Assembly: GCF_007741495.1 (NCBI RefSeq)
Contig: NZ_CP036262.1
Span: 4,960,001 to 5,024,000 of the forward strand
Reading direction: 5' to 3'
Origin: Roseimaritima multifibrata
GTDB taxonomy: Bacteria > Planctomycetota > Planctomycetia > Pirellulales > Pirellulaceae
Length of the DNA stretch: 64,000 nucleotides
The notes beneath the pieces were generated by a model. The model ran no database searches, had not been told where the DNA came from, and was given only the letters and a program-made list of their open reading frames with translations. Shown one piece after another: positions 9,037 to 18,494 of the stretch (its first letter is position 1; each line of letters starts with the position of its first letter). A program made the position numbers and the translations under genes.

Positions 9037-9741
9037 GTGCCAACACTAAAAAATATTGTGGAACGTTCGGACTCGACCATCGGTCGCGCGTTCGATCTGG
9101 CGATCCAATTACTTATCGTCCTCTCGCTGATCGCGTTTAGCGTTGAAACGCTGCCGAACCTTGATCCCCAGTGGATACGATTCCTGCAAATCTTCGAAGT
9201 CGTGACGGTCTTAGTCTTCACGGCCGAGTATCTGCTCAGGTTTTTGGTTGCCGACCGCAAACTCTCCTTTGTCTTTAGCTTCTTTGGCATCATCGACCTG
9301 CTTGCGATTTTGCCGTTCTACCTTTCGTTTGGCATCGACCTGAGAACCATCCGAGCGTTCCGGCTACTGCGTCTGTTCTGGATGTTCAAACTCGTTCGGT
9401 ATAGCAAAGCCATTCAAAGATTTCACCGAGCATTTCTGATCGCTCGCGAAGAGATTGTTCTCTTCCTTTGTGTCACCATCATTTTGTTGTATCTGGCCGC
9501 CGTCGGAATCTACCACTTTGAACATGACACCCAACCGGAAGCCTTCGCATCGATATTCCATAGCCTTTGGTGGGCAGTCATCACGCTGACGACGGTCGGT
9601 TATGGGGATATCTACCCGGTCACCGCCGGCGGCCGAATCTTCACCTTCGCACTGCTATTGATCGGGCTAGGTGTGGTTTCAGTCCCTGCGGGGCTTATGG
9701 CGTCGGCGCTTTCCAAGGCAAGAGAGATGGAGAAAAAATAA
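9037..9741 (+). CDS. Voltage-gated-like potassium channel
   Basis: This is an inner-membrane K+ channel subunit of the six-helix type. The selectivity filter TVGYGD sits in SLWWAVITLTTVGYGDIYP, followed by the last helix. An arginine-rich S4-like segment, RTIRAFRLLRLFW, precedes it, and S1 starts around FDLAIQLLIVLSLIAF. The frame is open further upstream to a TTG at 8911, but those 42 residues look unstructured. The GTG at 9037 puts a normal short N terminus before S1, with AAAGGA about 15 bases upstream. The exact start is therefore uncertain (TTG 8911 or GTG 8947 are possible). There is no cytoplasmic RCK/TrkA-N domain, as the protein stops soon after the last helix. The product would be about 234 residues. 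Confidence 0.88.
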   Translation: MPTLKNIVERSDSTIGRAFDLAIQLLIVLSLIAFSVETLPNLDPQWIRFLQIFEVVTVLVFTAEYLLRFLVADRKLSFVFSFFGIIDLLAILPFYLSFGIDLRTIRAFRLLRLFWMFKLVRYSKAIQRFHRAFLIAREEIVLFLCVTIILLYLAAVGIYHFEHDTQPEAFASIFHSLWWAVITLTTVGYGDIYPVTAGGRIFTFALLLIGLGVVSVPAGLMASALSKAREMEKK

Positions 9742-9796
9742 ACGCCGTCGCGCGGATTGTAGCCTGTCGCTCTGCGAAAGTAGCTTTTAGGAAGCA

Positions 9797-10205
9797 TCTT
9801 TTCGCTCGGGACATAAAGCGAACAAGCAAACAAAATCTGGCTCCCCTCGCCCTCAAAACAAGCTCCCTTAAAACAGTTTTGATATTAGAGCAACGGTTCG
9901 TCCCTTGGTCCAATCGACCGTGATTCAATGGCTTGTTTTGGGGGAGAGGGGCTGGGGGAGAGGGGGCCGACAGAGGCAGGGTAAGGCGTGACATGAACGC
10001 TTAAAACACATCGCGTTAACCGGACATTCGCTGCAAAATCGCCTCGCGCAAATCCCCCTCTCCCCGAAGCAAGCTCTGCCAAACCCAAACGCAGTGACGA
10101 CGCACTGAACTCGCCAACGTTTCTTCAGCGACCACGACCTTACTCAGGGGCGAGGGGAGCCAGATTTTCTGTGCTTATTCTTTTCGTGTCCCGCGCGAAA
10201 GAACG
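9797..10205. repeat. 409-bp noncoding element with long imperfect terminal inverted repeats
   Basis: The ends are inverted copies of each other. Bases 9832-9852 and 10148-10168 match over 21 bp as inverted repeats (AATCTGGCTCCCCTCGCCC and its complement). Imperfect pairing extends outward through TTTCGCTCGGGACA and TGTCCCGCGCGAAAGA. The interior contains G-rich and C-rich purine/pyrimidine tracts. No convincing gene lies between 9742 and 10510. The outer end motif recurs near 34,660 and 49,950, suggesting a MITE-like family. Confidence 0.6.
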
Positions 10206-10510
10206 CTCGGTTCATCCTTCCTTTACATCCTTGTTCCGCTGCGTCCGCATCAAAGAACCCTCAAATTCCCAGCGTCGGAATTCGTATTGTCTTGAGGTGA
10301 CTGGTTTCTCTATGATCGCGCTTAGGGACGATTATCGGTACCGAATCGTCCTTTTTTCTATTAAAACCGTTTAAAGATCAGTTACCGGATTCGGTGGTTT
10401 CGGAAGGGATTTCCTTCCGATTTCGCGGCGGCTGGCGTCGCCTTTTCTCAAATCCTTAACAACACTTTGGACGGTCCTATCCTTTGCCTCGGCTGCCAGG
10501 AGCGACCGCG

Positions 10511-11140
10511 ATGACTGAATCGAATCCTCGACATGACATAGACGCTGACAGCATTGTCAATCTGCAGCAAGAATTGGTGGCTCGATGGCACGAACAGGAT
10601 ATCGAAAACCCCTACACAGGTTTTCTCGCGCTGGTCTGTCAGCAACATGAATTCAATTATCGATTGTGGCATGAAGAAGATGTGGCTCGCAGCCCGTCGG
10701 TCAGCGACACCGAAATCGCTCAGGTCAAACGCGCCATTGATAAATTGAATCAACAACGCAACGACATGATCGAGAAACTAGACGATTCGATTACTGTCCG
10801 TCTGCATGACGCCAACGTCATGGCCGCCGATACGGCTCCGATCAATACCGAAACCGCTGGCAGCACAATCGATCGCCTGTCGATCATGTCGCTTCGGCTG
10901 TACCACTACGAAGAACAACTGCACCGCACCGACGCCGATGGCGACCACAAAGCAAAAGTTGCCGAACGCATCGCGATCTGCCGTCTCCAGCACAGCGACC
11001 TAACGTTCGCACTTTCACAATTGCTAGACGATTTGTTTGCCGGGCGTAAACAACACAAGACTTACCGTCAATTCAAAATGTATAACGACCCTTCGCTGAA
11101 TCCCGCGATCTACCAATCTGCGAAACGAATCGCTTGTTAG
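10511..11140 (+). CDS. DUF4254 family protein
   Basis: This is a 209-residue soluble protein with no signal peptide. The phrases NPYTGFLALVCQQHEFNYRLWHEED and VKRAIDKLNQQRND are typical of the DUF4254 family, found widely in planctomycetes and of unknown function. The ATG at 10511 is supported by AGGAG eight bases upstream, while an upstream in-frame TTG at 10484 has none. The protein is predicted to be largely helical. No operon partner is evident. The next gene starts about 210 bases downstream. Confidence 0.85.
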   Translation: MTESNPRHDIDADSIVNLQQELVARWHEQDIENPYTGFLALVCQQHEFNYRLWHEEDVARSPSVSDTEIAQVKRAIDKLNQQRNDMIEKLDDSITVRLHDANVMAADTAPINTETAGSTIDRLSIMSLRLYHYEEQLHRTDADGDHKAKVAERIAICRLQHSDLTFALSQLLDDLFAGRKQHKTYRQFKMYNDPSLNPAIYQSAKRIAC

Positions 11141-11352
11141 TCAAACCATTGCGTCACTGAAAGTGACACAAGTATCTCACTCTCCTTTGCGAAGGAGGGT
11201 CGATCCTAAGCGAGGGGAGGATCGGTGGTGGTACATGATCCCGGTCGACCTCGCCCTGAATCGACTTTCCCAGTGGGAAAGCAAAATTCGATTCGCCCCT
11301 TTCGATTTAGATTTCCCATAACTCCGTTAAGACCCGACCGCGATCGCCATCC

Positions 11353-12588
11353 ATGGACAATCCTTTCGCCGTCCCGCCTCGACGAATCCCAGCGTACAAA
11401 TCACTAAAAGTGCTGGTCGGTGTGATCGCCTGTCTTGCGGGAGTGCTGACGTTTCAGAGTGGTTCACAACGTTGGTTGCTCAACCGCTTAACTTCGGACT
11501 GGGACAATCTTCCCGCCAGCGTCCAACGTGAACGTCTTTCGCAAATTGCACAGCTTGAGCCTGGAGGGACACGGTTCCTTGTCCAGCAGCTCGGTTCGAT
11601 GCACCCCGGTGTCGCACAGGCTTCCTTCGATCTTCTCCAGCAATTGCAACAGGACTGGCTGGCGTTGGATGATGATGCTTCGGATGCGCGGCATCGCCGT
11701 TTGGCCGAATCCTTAGCAGCCTGTTACGGCACCGATCAATCCATCCTCGAGAATGCGTCGAACCAATCGATCCCCAGCGACCGCGAAAACTGGTTGACGA
11801 TGCTTCTGAATCGGACGATTGTGGAAACCGTTGAACGTTCCACCACCGACGGAACGGCCGCCTACCGTACAGCAACCTCGCTTTTGACCAACCTGACACT
11901 TCCGACCCAGCGTCCAAGCGGGCCCTCCTCAAACGCCCTCTCAACGCCTCAAATTGCCCTCCGAACGGAACCGCTTCCGGCCGCCCCCTCGATCGCAAGT
12001 GCGTCGGACACCAACGCTGATCCGGCTGCCGCTGTGCAAACGGAGCAAACGGCAGAGCAATCATCGGAGCCAACGCCCCTGCAAGAGGCCAACGCGTCGA
12101 CCACCGCAACGCTTCGCGCTCCGCAGGCAACCATGGTGACCGAGCAGACCACTTTGCATCAGGTTGTCGCCCCCGTCCAGCACCTAACGCAACACCTCGG
12201 GGACAGCCCCTTTGAAACCTATTCGACGCGGAGCGTGATCGCTTGGCTGCGAAGCGTTCGCCCACAGATGCGTGATTCAGCGCATCATGAACTAAAGAAG
12301 CGAGGTTTTGATGAACCCCATTTGTTACTCGCTGCACGGTTGGCAGATCCCGACATTCGCGTCCGCCTGGCTTTGCTGAATGAACTGGCACATCATCCTG
12401 GCGATGACCCAAGGCAGTGGCTGTTCTGGCTATCCGAGGACGCCGAGCCTCAGGTTCGCCGCGAAGCGATATCGATTTTAGGGACCATGGATGACCCGCA
12501 AGTAACGCAGTTCCTCCACCAGCGTCTTCCCATCGAGCAAGACGCAGCGACCGTCGACATCATCCGCCGAGTCCTACGCGGCGCATAA
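11353..12588 (+). CDS. Membrane-anchored HEAT-repeat-like protein
   Basis: I cannot assign a function. The 411-residue protein has one N-terminal membrane segment (about residues 20-38, LVGVIACLAGVLTFQSG). A helical region with paired-helix motifs follows, then a low-complexity Ala/Thr/Pro/Gln linker (about residues 190-280). The C-terminal part contains HEAT/armadillo-like repeats, for example HLLLAARLADPDIRVRLALLNEL and AEPQVRREAISILGTMDD. This architecture suggests a scaffold exposed outside the inner membrane. The gene is followed by a bidirectional terminator shared with the convergent oxidoreductase gene. Confidence 0.75.
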   Translation: MDNPFAVPPRRIPAYKSLKVLVGVIACLAGVLTFQSGSQRWLLNRLTSDWDNLPASVQRERLSQIAQLEPGGTRFLVQQLGSMHPGVAQASFDLLQQLQQDWLALDDDASDARHRRLAESLAACYGTDQSILENASNQSIPSDRENWLTMLLNRTIVETVERSTTDGTAAYRTATSLLTNLTLPTQRPSGPSSNALSTPQIALRTEPLPAAPSIASASDTNADPAAAVQTEQTAEQSSEPTPLQEANASTTATLRAPQATMVTEQTTLHQVVAPVQHLTQHLGDSPFETYSTRSVIAWLRSVRPQMRDSAHHELKKRGFDEPHLLLAARLADPDIRVRLALLNELAHHPGDDPRQWLFWLSEDAEPQVRREAISILGTMDDPQVTQFLHQRLPIEQDAATVDIIRRVLRGA

Positions 12589-12591
12589 AAA

Positions 12592-12620
12592 ACGAAGAGC
12601 ATCGTTGGATGCTCTTCGTT
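12592..12620. terminator. Bidirectional hairpin terminator
   Basis: ACGAAGAGCATC pairs with GATGCTCTTCGT around a GTTG loop. An A-run lies on the left and a T-containing stretch on the right. It sits between the convergent genes ending at 12588 and 12678 and probably serves both. Confidence 0.75.
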
Positions 12621-12677
12621 CAAATTCTTCGACATTAGCCGCGAGCGTTTTCACCCTCATGGCAGTCTGTCAGTCTT

Positions 12678-14111
12678 TTACAATTTCCAGTCGCCACGAT
12701 ATTCGCGATTGACGAATTCGTTGACGGCGGCAACGTTTGGACTGGTCATACTTTTGGCATCCCATTCGATCCGCTGACCTTCGCCGGCTCGCATGGCCAA
12801 GTTGCCGACCAAGATGGTTTCGGTCAGGCGACCTGCATAATCGAAGTTCGACATGGTTCCCGGTTCGTACTCGCCTTTGCAAGTCGAAACGAATTCCCAT
12901 TTGTGGCGTTGGTCGCCACCGCCGTTGAACGGAATCCTTGGAAGGACAGGTTCTGGCTTTTTGTAATCGACAAAATTCTCTTCTGGAAGCAAGTAGAATT
13001 TTGCACCGTAATCATCTGGCGAGAACATGATGCCTTTGGTGCCGACCAAAACAGCACCACTGGTCTTGCGACCTTTGCCATCGCCATCACGCTGAGCCTT
13101 AACACGTTTCTGGAACGATTCAGGCAACTGCGAAATGAGGGCTTCATCAGGCAGGTTGCCACCGTCGTACCACATGAACTTGGTCGGGGCCAATTTGCCG
13201 CGTTGCGGGAATTCAAACTGCAACGTCGAGCTACCTGGGAAGGTTTCGCCTTCGAAGATGCCTGGGTTCTTGACGGCCGTAACAGCAACGGGATCCCACA
13301 ATTCCAACGCCATGACAGGCATGTTGGTGGTGTGACAAGCCATATCGCCAAGGGCACCGGTTCCGAAATCGGTCCAACCACGCCAGTTGAAGGAGTGGTA
13401 AGCACCCTTCTTGAACGGACGCATCGGAGCTGGTCCGATCCATGCTTCCCAGTTCAAACCTTCAGGAATCGGATCTTCACCGGCCGGACGTCCCAACCCT
13501 TGAGGCCAGACAGGTCGGTTAGTCCAAACGTGGACTTCGGTGACGTCGCCGATAGCGCCGCTGCGGATGACTTCAACCGCTTCACGAAGACCATTTTCCG
13601 AGGTCCCCTGGTTGCCCATTTGAGTTACAACCCCCGTCTCTGCTGCGGTTTCACGCATCAGGCGGGCTTCACCAATCGACCAGGTTAGTGGTTTCTGGCA
13701 GTAGACATTCTTTTTCATTCGCATCGCACGTACAGCGGCCGCGGCGTGCGTATGGTCGGGGGTACTGACGGTGACGATATCTACCTTGTCACCCAATTGA
13801 TCCAGCATTTCGCGGAAATCATCGAACTTGGCAGCATCGGGAAATTCACGTCCCTTTTTGGTCAAATTGCCTTGGTCGACGTCACATAGACCTGCGATTC
13901 GAACCCCTTGCTCACCGATGTGGCTGCAGTCACTACTACCTTTGCCGCCGATTCCAACACAAGCTGCCGAAAGAGCATTCAGTGCTGACTCTTGACCCGA
14001 CAACCGACTGGTCACTTGCGTGCCAGTCCAAACACCGGCCCCTAAAATCGCCGACTGTTGCATAAATCGCCGGCGCGAAGGACTGGTTTTAAGATGTTTT
14101 GGCTGAGCCAT
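12678..14111 (-). CDS. Tat-exported Gfo/Idh/MocA family oxidoreductase
   Basis: This is a periplasmic NAD(P)-dependent sugar-type dehydrogenase. The N terminus has a twin-arginine signal SRRRFMQQSAILGAG near residues 12-26. It is followed by a Rossmann fold with the glycine-rich ACVGIGGKGSSD and the acidic GLCDVD, then TVSTPDHTHAAAAVRAM and the family catalytic phrase CQKPLTWSIGEARLM. The 477-residue length and the insertion-rich C-terminal half (EAWIGPAPMRPF, GALGDMACHTTN) match the many planctomycete paralogues linked to polysaccharide use. The substrate is unknown. The gene stands alone and is convergent with the upstream HEAT-like gene. Confidence 0.92.
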   Translation of the reverse strand: MAQPKHLKTSPSRRRFMQQSAILGAGVWTGTQVTSRLSGQESALNALSAACVGIGGKGSSDCSHIGEQGVRIAGLCDVDQGNLTKKGREFPDAAKFDDFREMLDQLGDKVDIVTVSTPDHTHAAAAVRAMRMKKNVYCQKPLTWSIGEARLMRETAAETGVVTQMGNQGTSENGLREAVEVIRSGAIGDVTEVHVWTNRPVWPQGLGRPAGEDPIPEGLNWEAWIGPAPMRPFKKGAYHSFNWRGWTDFGTGALGDMACHTTNMPVMALELWDPVAVTAVKNPGIFEGETFPGSSTLQFEFPQRGKLAPTKFMWYDGGNLPDEALISQLPESFQKRVKAQRDGDGKGRKTSGAVLVGTKGIMFSPDDYGAKFYLLPEENFVDYKKPEPVLPRIPFNGGGDQRHKWEFVSTCKGEYEPGTMSNFDYAGRLTETILVGNLAMRAGEGQRIEWDAKSMTSPNVAAVNEFVNREYRGDWKL

Positions 14112-14155
14112 TCATAATCTCCAAAGGTGAGGTTCACATGGTAAAGGTGGGTTCT

Positions 14156-14199
14156 GATTGTTGTCCCGAAGATTGTTGTCCCGAAGCGAGATTTCGGGA
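14156..14199. repeat. Short direct and inverted repeats between divergent genes
   Basis: A 15-bp sequence, GATTGTTGTCCCGAA, occurs twice in tandem (14156-14170 and 14171-14185). The second copy ends in TCCCGAA, which pairs with TTCGGGA at 14193-14199. It lies in the 285-base gap between the divergent oxidoreductase and LRR-like genes and could be an operator or a small repeat. Confidence 0.5.
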
Positions 14200-14396
14200 T
14201 ACAATCCTTTACTAAAAGGATACCAACAAGAACCACAAGAAACAATCAATTCGGTGAAAACGTGCATAGGTTCTGATTGTTCAGTCCCCAATAACCATTC
14301 CTTGGATTAAGCTGTTCACATTCGTTCAAAAGCGATCTTCATACCGTTTCACCGATCCGCCCCCCCTGTTTACTGCTCGAAGTGGAGTTTCCGTTC

Positions 14397-15830
14397 GTGA
14401 CCAGCCGCCCCAAAGTAAGTCCATTCATCTGCCGAGTGCTGACAGCCTGCCTATTCGTATTTACGTTTAGCCCGCTGGTTTACGGACAACAAGGGATTTT
14501 TGAACCCTTGGCTAAGATGCGTGCCAAGCTACAAGCGACCCCCAATCCAGTCACTCCCAAACCCTTCCCGCTCATCAACCGGCAATCTCCAGCAGGAACG
14601 CCCCAAGCGGCTCCCAAACCAGCCAAACCCAAGGGCCCCGTTCAATCCGCCGAAGCGGTCAGCGCTTTGCAGGATGCCGGTTTTTCACTGACGATGGACT
14701 CGAATGGCAACGTTGTCGAAATCGCTGCCGGTGGGGAAACAGACCTCTCGGAATCGTTCACCGCCTTTGCTGGCCTCCCGCATGTACGGATCGTCCGTTT
14801 GTCGGGACCGGGACTAAAAGACAAAGGCCTGGAATCCCTTGCCAAGCTGACAAATCTGACTCGCCTGGACCTAAGCGATGCCGCAATCACCGACAAAACG
14901 CTGAAGACGATCGGCAAACTGGAAAACCTGGAAGCATTGTTCTTGCGGCGGACGGGAATTTCCAATGACGGGCTAGCGCTCCTTTCCGGCCTGCCAAAAT
15001 TACGGGCTATCGACGTTCGGAATACCAACATCGGCGACGCTGGCATGAAACACCTAGCCAAAATCAAATCGTTGGCCGACATCCAGCTAGAAAAATCGAA
15101 GGTAACCGATGCAGGCGTTGCCGATCTGGCAAACCTGAAACTGAAATCGATCAACGTCAATTACTGCACCTCGATCGGCGACCCCTCGCTTGTGGTCTTT
15201 GGGGCGATGCCAACGCTGGAATCCATCCAGATGGATGCCTGCCAGATCAGTGACGAAGGCATGAAAGAAGTCGCAAAACTGACAAAACTAAAACGCTTGC
15301 GAATTCGTGAAACCGATATCACTGGCAAAGGTTTTGAAAACGTTGCCAAACTGGATCGCCTTGACCGCTTAGAACTGCGGAATACTTCGATCGACGATGC
15401 AGGCATCAAAATTATCGCCGGCCTGCCAAATGTCACCTACCTCGATTTGAGCGAGTGCCGTCTGATCAGTCCCGAAGCCTTCGCAGAACTGAAAACGTTG
15501 ACCAAGCTTCGTTTCTTGAACCTCTGGGAAACCAAATTTGACGACGAAGGGTTGCAGGCCCTCGGTGGATTGACCGCCCTGGAAGACCTCAACCTGAAAT
15601 CATGCTCGATCACAGACGCTTCGCTTGATTCGCTAATGAAGTTCCAAAAACTGAAACGTTTGAATGTTGCTGGGACTCTTCTAAATGACGATAGCGTTCG
15701 CAAATTGGCTTCGCTTCCCCAGCTGACATGGTTGAATATCGCCAACATTTCAAGCATCGGATTTGACGTGATCGATGAAGTCATCGAAAAGTATCCGAAC
15801 CTCAGTTTGGTCGAATACGAAAACGGCTAA
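14397..15830 (+). CDS. Secreted leucine-rich-repeat-like protein
   Basis: An exported repeat protein, probably binding another protein or a polymer. The GTG at 14397 has GGAG eight bases upstream and begins a signal peptide (VLTACLFVFTFSPLVYG). An alternative GTG lies 15 bases earlier at 14382. A Pro-rich linker follows, then about twelve LRR units of the ribonuclease-inhibitor/cysteine-containing style, for example LTRLDLSDAAITDKTLKTIG and LRAIDVRNTNIGDAGMKHLA, running to the C terminus. The 477 residues contain no other domain. Proteins of this kind are common in planctomycetes, and the ligand is unknown. The stop is followed by the repeat-rich intergenic region. Confidence 0.82.
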   Translation: MTSRPKVSPFICRVLTACLFVFTFSPLVYGQQGIFEPLAKMRAKLQATPNPVTPKPFPLINRQSPAGTPQAAPKPAKPKGPVQSAEAVSALQDAGFSLTMDSNGNVVEIAAGGETDLSESFTAFAGLPHVRIVRLSGPGLKDKGLESLAKLTNLTRLDLSDAAITDKTLKTIGKLENLEALFLRRTGISNDGLALLSGLPKLRAIDVRNTNIGDAGMKHLAKIKSLADIQLEKSKVTDAGVADLANLKLKSINVNYCTSIGDPSLVVFGAMPTLESIQMDACQISDEGMKEVAKLTKLKRLRIRETDITGKGFENVAKLDRLDRLELRNTSIDDAGIKIIAGLPNVTYLDLSECRLISPEAFAELKTLTKLRFLNLWETKFDDEGLQALGGLTALEDLNLKSCSITDASLDSLMKFQKLKRLNVAGTLLNDDSVRKLASLPQLTWLNIANISSIGFDVIDEVIEKYPNLSLVEYENG

Positions 15831-15940
15831 GCGTCACGGAGCTACGCTCGCCAGAGCGTGGGCAGACCGCAAGAACCACCGTCTGGCGACGGTGCCCCTT
15901 GGCTCCGGTCCAAACTAGAAACCGGCCCTACCGTCTAAGT
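15831..15940. repeat. Dispersed intergenic repeat (CCACCGTCTGGCGACGGT module)
   Basis: This stretch contains two modules, GCTACGCTCGCCAGAGCGTG and ACCACCGTCTGGCGACGGT. Both recur at 34570-34645 in the opposite order. Each module is itself partly palindromic (CCGTCtggcGACGG). No coding potential is seen. Confidence 0.6.
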
Positions 15941-16797
15941 CGTGTAGGCCGGATCGAGAAGCGATAGCGACGAAGCTCCGGCCTACTTGCCTTAGTGGTG
16001 TAGGCCGGATCGAGGAGCGACAGCGACGAAGCTCCGGCAAATCATCAATCAAAAGTGGCTGCCGGAGCGGCATCGCTGTCGCTCTTTGATCCGGCCTACT
16101 TGACTTAGTAGTGTAGGCCGGATCGAGGAGCGACAGCGACGAAGCTCCGGCAAATCATCAATCAAAAATGCCTGCCGGAGCGGCATCGCTGTCGCTCTTT
16201 GATCCGGCCTACTTGCCTTGGTAGTGTAGGCCGGATCGAGGAGCGATAGCGACGAAGCTCCGGCAAATCATGAATCAAAAATGCCTGCCGGAGCGGCATC
16301 GCTGTCGCTCTTTGATCCGGCCTACTTGCCTTAGTGGTGTAGGCCGGATCGAGGAGCGATAGCGACGAAGCTCCGGCAAATCATCAATCAAAAGTGCCTG
16401 CCGGAGCGGCATCGCTGTCGCTCTTTGATCCGGCCTACTTGGCTACGTCTTAGTAGTGTAGGCCGGATCGAGGAGCGATAGCGACGAAGCTCCGGCAAAT
16501 CATGAATCAAAAGCGGCTGCCGGAGCGGCATCGCTGTCGCTCTTTGATCCGGCCTACTTGGCTTGGTAGTGTAGGCCGGAACGAGAAGCGATAGCGACGA
16601 AGCTCCGGCAAATCATCAATCAAAAGTGTCTGCCGGAGCGGCATCGCTGTCGCTCTTTGATCCGGCCTACTTGCCTTAGTAGTGTAGGCCGGATCGAGGA
16701 GCGATAGCGACGAAGCTCCGGCAAATCATCAATCAAAAGTGCCTGCCGGAGCGGCATCGCTGTCGCTCTTTGATCCGGCCTACTTGGCTTAGTAGTG
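15941..16797. repeat. Tandem array of seven 113-bp palindromic repeats
   Basis: Full units begin (TAGGCCGGATC) at 16001, 16114, 16227, 16340, 16459, 16572 and 16685. The spacing is 113 bp except one of 119 bp that carries a six-base insertion. A short 56-bp half-like unit precedes them at 15945. Each unit is a 98-bp imperfect palindrome: TAGGCCGGATCGAGGAGCGA at the left pairs with the right arm ending GATCCGGCCTA, and the inner arms AAGCTCCGGCA and TGCCGGAGC pair across an AAATCATCAATCAAAA loop region. Units differ by single bases only. It resembles a BIME/REP cluster. Confidence 0.9.
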
Positions 16798-16916
16798 GGA
16801 TCCGGGCCTCGTTAGGTTAGAATAGTGTTTAGCATTTGCCTGCGGGTGGATGCGTACTTCCTATTCTTCTCCCTGCACCCGCAGTCTTTCCGGCGGGATC
16901 CGATTGGCATTTTCGC

Positions 16917-18488
16917 ATGTATAAAAATCCAATCCGCCCGCTTTGGGAACGCTGGGAAGAGTCGCCAATCAACTTCAAGGAAATCGCTGCGGTCATAGCA
17001 ATCGTCGCGGTTTCGGATCGGCTGATCTACCACAGCGGCGGATACAGCGGGTATGCGGTCGCTTTGGCGGCCATCGCGATCTTAATCGCGTTTGGCGTCT
17101 ATCGGCCGCGTTTTGGAATTCCTACCGTCGCTTGTATCACGATTCTTGCGATGCTGATTTTGCGACTGGTCTGGCAGGGGTCAGGGCTGGCTTTTTGGAT
17201 CGGCCTGGGAATGATCCCTGCATTCGTGTACGCCCTCGCCAACTTCGTCCCCTACACGCCCGACTGGCTGTATTACGTTGGCAGTTTACCGCTAATCAGC
17301 TATCGACGTATCGCCTGTTATCTGGACGGGTACTACCACGGTCGCCAACAAACCAATCCCAAACGCTGGCTGAATTTGGGGCTGCCGCTGGTAGTGCTGA
17401 TCTTGTTTGGCGGGATTTTCATCCTAGCCAATCCATCACTAATCGAATACGTGTCCAATGCAGCCACCCGCTTCGGCAACAGCCTGATCGATCTGCTCAA
17501 GAATTTATCGGTTGCCGAAATCCTGTTTTGCATGATGGTTGGTTACTTAGGATTTGGCTCCGTCCGTCCGCGTTTAGTCAAACCGCGTCCGGAAATTACA
17601 ACCTTGGCTACGGCCGCCGAGGAACAACCCTCTAGCCTTTACGTTCCTTTTCGCAACTCGCTGCTGACGGTGGTTGCCTTGTTTGGCGTCTACCTTTGCT
17701 TCGAATTCAGCACGCTCTGGTTTCGTGATTTCCCTGAAGGTTTTTATTACGCGGGCTATGCTCATCGCGGAGCCGCTTGGCTGACGATTGCGTTGGGACT
17801 TGCAACGGTGGTGCTCTCATTCATTTTTCGCGGCGATACTTTGCTTGACCCGCGGCGTTCCCTGCTACGCAAACTGGCTTGGGCTTGGTCGCTACAAAAC
17901 CTTCTGCTGGCCCTGTCCGTTTACAACCGCATGGCGATTTACATCGATTTCAACGGGATGACACGGATGCGAACGATCGGACTGTTTGGCATCACCACGG
18001 TCCTGGTTGGGTTCGTATTTGTACTGATAAAAATCATTCAAGAACGATCCTTCCTTTGGCTGCTCCGGCGACAGCTGTGGGTGCTTTCGTTGGCCGTTGT
18101 GATTTACGCATTACTGCCCGTCGACTGGCTAGTCCATCGCTACAACGTCAAACAAGTCATGGCGGGTGAAATCGCTCCGGCCGTCCAAATCAGTGTTCAC
18201 CCGATCAACAACGAGGGCTACCTAGCTCTATTTCCGCTGTTAAACCACGACGACGAAATCGTACGCAATGGCATTCAGGCAATGCTGGCGAAGCGGTACC
18301 AATTCCTTCAATCGCAACGCCAGGATTCGGTTCATCAAACAAAGTGGACCGCTTACCAAGGTGCCGAAGTCACGCTGTGGAATCGCCTCACCGCAGAGCA
18401 AGCGGTTTTCCAATCCTACTTGGACGATCAGGCCGCCCAGGATTTAGCAATCAAAATGTTCGACCAGCACGTTGCGGAATGGTACTAA
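16917..18488 (+). CDS. DUF4173/DUF4153-like polytopic membrane protein
   Basis: This is an integral membrane protein of 523 residues with about ten hydrophobic spans. The ATG at 16917 is preferred over an upstream TTG at 16836 because the intervening 27 residues lie next to the repeat array and look noncoding. The C-terminal half has the order of motifs seen in DUF4153/DUF4173 proteins: FRDFPEGFYYAGYAHRGAAW, then LSVYNRMAIYIDFNGMTRMR, then LPVDWLVHRYNV. A soluble tail of about 100 residues follows (NHDDEIVRNGIQAMLAKR). Family function is unknown. The gene is convergent with the VWA gene, with only six bases between their stops. Confidence 0.75.
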   Translation: MYKNPIRPLWERWEESPINFKEIAAVIAIVAVSDRLIYHSGGYSGYAVALAAIAILIAFGVYRPRFGIPTVACITILAMLILRLVWQGSGLAFWIGLGMIPAFVYALANFVPYTPDWLYYVGSLPLISYRRIACYLDGYYHGRQQTNPKRWLNLGLPLVVLILFGGIFILANPSLIEYVSNAATRFGNSLIDLLKNLSVAEILFCMMVGYLGFGSVRPRLVKPRPEITTLATAAEEQPSSLYVPFRNSLLTVVALFGVYLCFEFSTLWFRDFPEGFYYAGYAHRGAAWLTIALGLATVVLSFIFRGDTLLDPRRSLLRKLAWAWSLQNLLLALSVYNRMAIYIDFNGMTRMRTIGLFGITTVLVGFVFVLIKIIQERSFLWLLRRQLWVLSLAVVIYALLPVDWLVHRYNVKQVMAGEIAPAVQISVHPINNEGYLALFPLLNHDDEIVRNGIQAMLAKRYQFLQSQRQDSVHQTKWTAYQGAEVTLWNRLTAEQAVFQSYLDDQAAQDLAIKMFDQHVAEWY

Positions 18489-18494
18489 AGCGAA

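Noticed and set aside
15941-16797. CRISPR array
   Set aside because: The repeat units are 113 bp, adjoin without unique spacers and are palindromic throughout. No cas gene is near.
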